The notes below the pieces were generated by a model. It searched no databases. It saw only the letters and a program-made list of their open reading frames with translations, and was not told the origin of the DNA. A program made the position numbers and the translations under genes. This document shows positions 60,068-63,560 of a stretch of 63,560 nucleotides of DNA, piece by piece; position 1 is the stretch's first letter, and the number at the start of each line of letters is the position of its first letter. Origin of the DNA: Thiobacillus sp. UBA2597 (GTDB taxonomy: Bacteria; Pseudomonadota; Gammaproteobacteria; Burkholderiales; Thiobacillaceae); assembly GCA_002339725.1 (NCBI GenBank), contig DDKN01000052.1, positions 5,777 through 69,336 on the forward strand. The letters are read 5' to 3'.

Positions 60068-60292
60068 CGTTACTCTCAATACGTCCGCCCGGAGGGACGG
60101 CGTCGGCGCGATTTCCGGTTGGCCCGCGTGGCGCCGGCTGCGTCACCCAGGGTTTTGCCGGCGGCGATCCAGTGAGTCGGTGAAATCGGTGTTAAGCGTT
60201 CTGTCTCGCACACGAAGCAACCGGCTCATGGCCGCGACTTCCGCACACGGTGGCGATCACGTTTCAGCGCAGGGTCGTCCAGCCGGTGCGGC
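60068..60292. other. Intergenic region between yacG and the acidic protein gene
   Basis: 225 bases, G/C-rich, with no open frame of note and no clear terminator or repeat. Confidence 0.4.
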
Positions 60293-60781
60293 TCATTCAT
60301 AGCGGATGAAGGGCTCGGCCGGCACGTCCGGGCTGTGGCGGGCGATCAACTGTTCCAACTCGGCCTGCAGGGTGTCGTCCTCGTCGTCTTCCAGCACGCC
60401 TTCACCCACCAGCCGGGCGACCAGACCGTTCGCCATGGCTTCCTGCACCTTGCCCAGGGTGGGCGGTGTGGCCGAGTGGTCGAGTACTTCCTGAATCACG
60501 CGCGACAGGGCCTCGCTCGCCTGCACGGTGACGAAATCGGCGGCCGGGGCATCTTCGCCGAACTCCTCGATCAGTTCGTCCAGTTCGGTCATCAGGTCGC
60601 GCGTCGTCTCCGGGTGCAGGCGATCGGCCTCATAGCGCCTGCCCGCCTCGCCCGAAGCCAGGAAGGCATGGACCGACCCCAGTGTCGCGGGTTGGAGGGC
60701 GTCGGGGTCATTGGCATGCGCTTCCAGAATTTGCGAGAGCGCCGGGCTCACGCGGCTGGCGATATCGATGTCGAAGATCAT
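60293..60781 (-). CDS. Small acidic protein, unknown
   Basis: A 162-residue, strongly acidic cytoplasmic protein: MIFDIDIASRVSPALSQILE at the start, then helical sequence, two short stretches rich in Asp/Glu (LMTELDELIEEFGED, EGVLEDDEDDTLQ) and the end HSPDVPAEPFIRYE. It has a good AGGAGAAG site. I recognise no family and no catalytic motif. It is preceded by the Zn-ribbon regulator on the same strand but 119 bases away. Confidence 0.65.
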   Translation of the reverse strand: MIFDIDIASRVSPALSQILEAHANDPDALQPATLGSVHAFLASGEAGRRYEADRLHPETTRDLMTELDELIEEFGEDAPAADFVTVQASEALSRVIQEVLDHSATPPTLGKVQEAMANGLVARLVGEGVLEDDEDDTLQAELEQLIARHSPDVPAEPFIRYE

Positions 60782-60900
60782 GATACTTCTCCTGCTGCGC
60801 CAATGGATGCCGTTGGAGCGGGCATCCGGCAATTCATCCGACCCTGCGGTCTTCTTTCTTTGTAGCCGGGCAGGGGGGTGAGTCAAGCCGCGGGCGCGGC

Positions 60901-61179
60901 TCAGCGCGCGACGATCTCGAACCTCGGCTCGGCAATCCAGGTGCCCTTGCAGGCCGGGCAGTGGCCCGGCTTGTGCAGGTGCTCGGTGCCAAAAATGAAG
61001 CCGCATTTCTGGCAGCGGGCCGGGTGGATCACCAGCCTGAAATGCGCGTGCTTGAGCGTCCTCTGCAAGTGGCGCAGGTCGTCCTCGACATCCTTGGGCT
61101 TGAGCTGCAAGGGCCTGGCGATCTCGTACAAGGTCATGGGGTGGCCCTGCAGCAGCTCGATCAGGTCCTTGCGGTACAT
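60901..61179 (-). CDS. HTH regulator fused to a Zn-ribbon
   Basis: A 92-residue protein: an N-terminal winged-helix part (RKDLIELLQGHPMTLYEIAR, KPKDVEDDLRHLQRTLKH) and a C-terminal Zn-ribbon with CQKCGFIF and CPACKGTW. This matches the predicted transcriptional regulators of COG3357 type, common in archaea and some proteobacteria. It lies 12 bases downstream of the DAP-dehydrogenase-like gene and may regulate or be co-transcribed with it. Confidence 0.8.
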   Translation of the reverse strand: MYRKDLIELLQGHPMTLYEIARPLQLKPKDVEDDLRHLQRTLKHAHFRLVIHPARCQKCGFIFGTEHLHKPGHCPACKGTWIAEPRFEIVAR

Positions 61180-61191
61180 GGCGGCCCCGCG

Positions 61192-62049
61192 TCAGACCAG
61201 CACCGAATACAGGTGGGCGCCGAACTTGCGCGCGGGCAGGCGGCGCGCGGCATCGAGCATGATGCGGGCGCTGAAGGCATAGCGGTCGAAGCGCCCCTCC
61301 AGCAACAGGCTGTCGTGGATGCCCCGGCCGGCCGTGCCGCGCCGGGTCAGCACCACGCCGTGACCGGCCTGCTCCAGCTCGGCCAAACTGTCCACCGGAA
61401 AGACCTGGGTCGCCTCGCCCAGGAACAGCGGGTCGGCCGCGATGGCGCGGCCCACCGCATCTGGGTCCGCGCCGCGCTCCAGTTCGACATAGACATAGCG
61501 CTGGGGTCGGCCGTCGGCGCCATGCAGCTCGGCGCACAGGGCATCGCGCACGCCTTTGATTTCACGCGCGGCGGCCGAGTGGTGCAGGCTCGCGCCGGGC
61601 CGGTAGCTGAGCTCGGTCTCGCCCTTGGGGATCAGGAGCTGGAACAGGTTCTGGAACAAGCTCAAGGCGCCGGGCGACCAGCCGGCGCCGAGGATGGCGG
61701 GCACCTTTTTGTCCAGGGCGACCTCATGCAAGGCCGCCTGATTGCGGCGCAGCGTGGCCTCGTCCACCGCGGCGCACTCGACGACGGGCACCTTGTGCCG
61801 CAACAGTTCCCGCGCCACATCTACCATCACTTCAGGCGGCACGCAGACCAGCGCACCATCCACCGCACCCAGGGCCGAGACATGATCCGCCACCTGCACC
61901 TGGGCATAGGGCGGGGGCAGGGCATGCCGCGCCTGCTCGGGCCGACGCACCACGCCGGCAAGCTCCAGGTCGGCTGCCTCGCGCAGGGCGTCGAGGCAGG
62001 CCCGGCCCAGGCGGCCGAAGCCGACGACGGCGAGTCGGATGCGTTTCAT
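61192..62049 (-). CDS. Diaminopimelate dehydrogenase-like oxidoreductase
   Basis: A 285-residue NAD(P)-dependent protein. The Rossmann start is RLAVVGFGRLGRACLDAL; later motifs PVVECAAVDEAT, GAGWSPGALSLFQNLFQL and GASLHHSAAAREIKGVRDAL follow the order seen in meso-diaminopimelate dehydrogenase (Ddh: VDTYDNH, STGWDPGMFS, GLSQGHSDALRRIPGV). Ddh makes meso-DAP in one step. Several substrate residues differ, so the substrate is uncertain and no symbol is given. Confidence 0.72.
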   Translation of the reverse strand: MKRIRLAVVGFGRLGRACLDALREAADLELAGVVRRPEQARHALPPPYAQVQVADHVSALGAVDGALVCVPPEVMVDVARELLRHKVPVVECAAVDEATLRRNQAALHEVALDKKVPAILGAGWSPGALSLFQNLFQLLIPKGETELSYRPGASLHHSAAAREIKGVRDALCAELHGADGRPQRYVYVELERGADPDAVGRAIAADPLFLGEATQVFPVDSLAELEQAGHGVVLTRRGTAGRGIHDSLLLEGRFDRYAFSARIMLDAARRLPARKFGAHLYSVLV

Positions 62050-62182
62050 GTTTCCCTCGGTTTCCGGACAGGGTATGCTTCATTCCAGAATAGCCGGTAA
62101 CCCAAGGTTGGCTTGGCGCCCAGTCAAGCGAAAACAGATAATTCGCCAGGGCTGGAACAATCAGGGAGCGTGCCTAATCGAG

Positions 62183-62520
62183 ATGGCTTCAATCGGGTCT
62201 GATACCACGAACTGCCATGGCAGCCACTGTTTCTTCGTCGCCGAAGGCAGCGAGGGCAACCCGGCGGGTGGCATCATCGGTTGCGTCGAGCAGCACTTCT
62301 TTTCCAACCGTCTGGTCGCCAGCGTCATCCACTACGACGTGCTGCCGGAAAAGCGCATGGGCGGCGCCGGCCTGCGCTTGCTCATGGCCTTCAGGAAGTG
62401 GGCGGAAAACCGCGGGGCGGTGGAACTGAATGCCGGGGTCAACAGCGGCCCGATCTGGAAAAACGGGATAGCTTTCTGCGTCGGCTGGGATTCAAGCTGA
62501 CGGGGGGAATTTTTCCTTGA
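62183..62520 (+). pseudogene. Frameshifted GNAT-type acetyltransferase
   Basis: Coding sequence like phage-type GNAT acetyltransferases: FFVAEGSEGNPAGGIIGCVE, then NRLVASVIHYDVLPEKRMGG, AGLRLLMAFRKWAENRGAVE and LNAGVNSG. After the codon at 62447-62449 the conserved end (DLEKRDSFLRRLGFKLTGG) continues in another frame from 62452 to the stop at 62520; restoring one base in the CCC run would join them. The original frame ends early at 62500. The start codon is uncertain (ATG 62183 or upstream). Confidence 0.68.
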
Positions 62521-62539
62521 TGTTGGGGGCGAATGGGTC

Positions 62540-63505
62540 ATGAATTACAGATGCTGCTCAATAATTTTTCGTTCTCTATGGATAGTGGGTATCGCCATTT
62601 TGAATGGGCTATTTGGTTTGATAGGGAACGCAGGTGCAGACCAACAATTAGTAAAAGATAAATTAGTTACGGTCACTAAACAAACCCGAGAAACGACTGC
62701 GGCTAATGACGAGCAGCGCACAATCAACTGGCAAACACGGTTTACTTTTGAGAGTCAGGCAAGACCGGGGCCTTATACAGTCGATCCTCATGTGTGGGTT
62801 TATTCCAAAGAATTTGCTGAGCGCTTCGGTATGCCCAAGGAGTGGATTGATCCAAATCTGAAAGGCATCGAAGCCGCCGCTTGGCGTAAGGTAAAGACCG
62901 GTTATGTCACCTGTGGCTGGGGTGGAAAGAAGGAGTTATGTAAGGAGGAGGATGCAGCGGTTTTGGAGTTGTATCTTGATGCTAGAAAAGTCAAACTGCC
63001 ATGGGCGTCCTGGACGGATGAATTTGGCCATATGAGCATGAGATTGTGGGTAACCTCAAGCAGATTTCTGACCTCACAACGCTGCGAGCGGAGGCGTGAT
63101 CCTAGCCCGAATCCTTTATTTAGGAGGGCTGATCGACAAGAGGATTGCTTGTATAACACCTATCGTAGCCCTTTTGCAGATACTCAAAGTGGCGCCGAAA
63201 TCCATTTGTATGCGAAAGGGATTCAGCACGGTGGTCAGGGGAATAGCATAGGGATAGAGGCTTATGACAAAAATGTCTATCCCGGCTTGGCGTGGCTGCA
63301 AGTCGGCTATTCCAGATCGGTTGGCTTGCATAACGCTCCAGAGGCAACATTAATTACCTTGGAAACCCGCGATGCGCCTCTGGGAAACACACTGAAGATA
63401 TTTCACAAACTTGAGTTGCCAGAAAGCTTTGATGCTCGAATTAAAGCAGTATTAGATGCTAGCCGAGAGACTGAACGTGAGTTCTATAAGAAATCACTCG
63501 ATTAA
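62540..63505 (+). CDS. AT-rich secreted protein of unknown function
   Basis: A 321-residue protein with a signal peptide (FRSLWIVGIAILNGLFGLIG, probable cleavage after NAGA near residue 33). The mature chain has FTFESQARPGPYTVDPHVWV, a pair of Cys in YVTCGWGGKKELCKEED, RFLTSQRCERRRD, and QEDCLYNTYRSPFADTQ, so disulfides are likely. I recognise no family. Base composition is far more AT-rich than the rest of the window (many AAA/ATT codons), which suggests recent transfer. The gene seems complete; only 55 bases of sequence follow. Confidence 0.65.
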   Translation: MNYRCCSIIFRSLWIVGIAILNGLFGLIGNAGADQQLVKDKLVTVTKQTRETTAANDEQRTINWQTRFTFESQARPGPYTVDPHVWVYSKEFAERFGMPKEWIDPNLKGIEAAAWRKVKTGYVTCGWGGKKELCKEEDAAVLELYLDARKVKLPWASWTDEFGHMSMRLWVTSSRFLTSQRCERRRDPSPNPLFRRADRQEDCLYNTYRSPFADTQSGAEIHLYAKGIQHGGQGNSIGIEAYDKNVYPGLAWLQVGYSRSVGLHNAPEATLITLETRDAPLGNTLKIFHKLELPESFDARIKAVLDASRETEREFYKKSLD

Positions 63506-63560
63506 AGGAGTCAGTTTCACATAATCTGAATCGCCCTGGGTTTTGAGGAGGCTCTAATCT

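Overview
The window is a chromosomal segment of a high-GC betaproteobacterium. Gene order (flhBAFG-fliA-motCD; rpoE-rseABC-degP-lepAB-rnc-era-recO-pdxJ; kdsDC-lptCAB-rpoN-ptsN-hprK-rapZ; rplM-rpsI-argC-erpA) and the protein sequences fit a sulfur-oxidising Thiobacillaceae-like lineage. That placement is an inference: there is no rRNA or tRNA here. Nearly all of it is core genome, with a few islets of mobile or accessory DNA.

Layout. 1-3.5 kb: hslU and a large helical-repeat protein. 3.6-11.4 kb: a co-directional flagellar block with export gate (flhB, flhA), placement and number control (flhF and a flhG-like gene that has lost its P-loop), sigma-28 and a MotC/MotD stator. 11.5-16.1 kb: a PilZ-like protein, two periplasmic thioredoxin-fold proteins, and a TolC-like/membrane-fusion pair without an inner-membrane pump. 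16.1-19.3 kb is the most unusual stretch. It holds a small protein that looks like a single-domain relative of sulfur oxygenase/reductase, two degenerate tandem copies of its 3' end interleaved with REP-like hairpins, a Y-family polymerase behind two GAAC-N4-GTTC palindromes, and a RAYT transposase flanked by REP palindromes. 19.3-26.5 kb: proB, obg, rpmA, rplU, an RDD protein, lptFG and pepA.

26.5-30.2 kb is an accessory islet: an RHH/PIN toxin-antitoxin pair, an SNase-fold secreted protein, a small membrane protein, and a truncated, frameshifted traG-like conjugation gene abutting the nadB stop codon. 30.2-36 kb: nadB, then the envelope-stress cluster rpoE-rseA-rseB-rseC-degP and a small glutaredoxin. 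36-43.3 kb: lepA-lepB-DUF4845-rnc-era-recO and pdxJ, with a higBA-like toxin-antitoxin cassette bracketed by direct repeats inserted between recO and pdxJ. 43.3-52.3 kb: a CPA2 antiporter, the Kdo/LPS-transport genes (kdsD, kdsC, lptC, lptA, lptB), and rpoN-ptsN-hprK-rapZ.

52.3-57.2 kb: a NusG-II/Gx-transporter pair, ubiX, a LON-substrate-binding protein, a PPOX-family protein, coq7, DUF2322, OsmC and YdcF. 57.2-62 kb: rplM-rpsI, argC, erpA, yacG, a small acidic protein, a Zn-ribbon regulator and a DAP-dehydrogenase-like gene. The window ends with a frameshifted acetyltransferase and an AT-rich gene of unknown function, which look like the edge of acquired DNA.

No CRISPR array, prophage, origin, riboswitch or complete insertion sequence other than the RAYT was seen.
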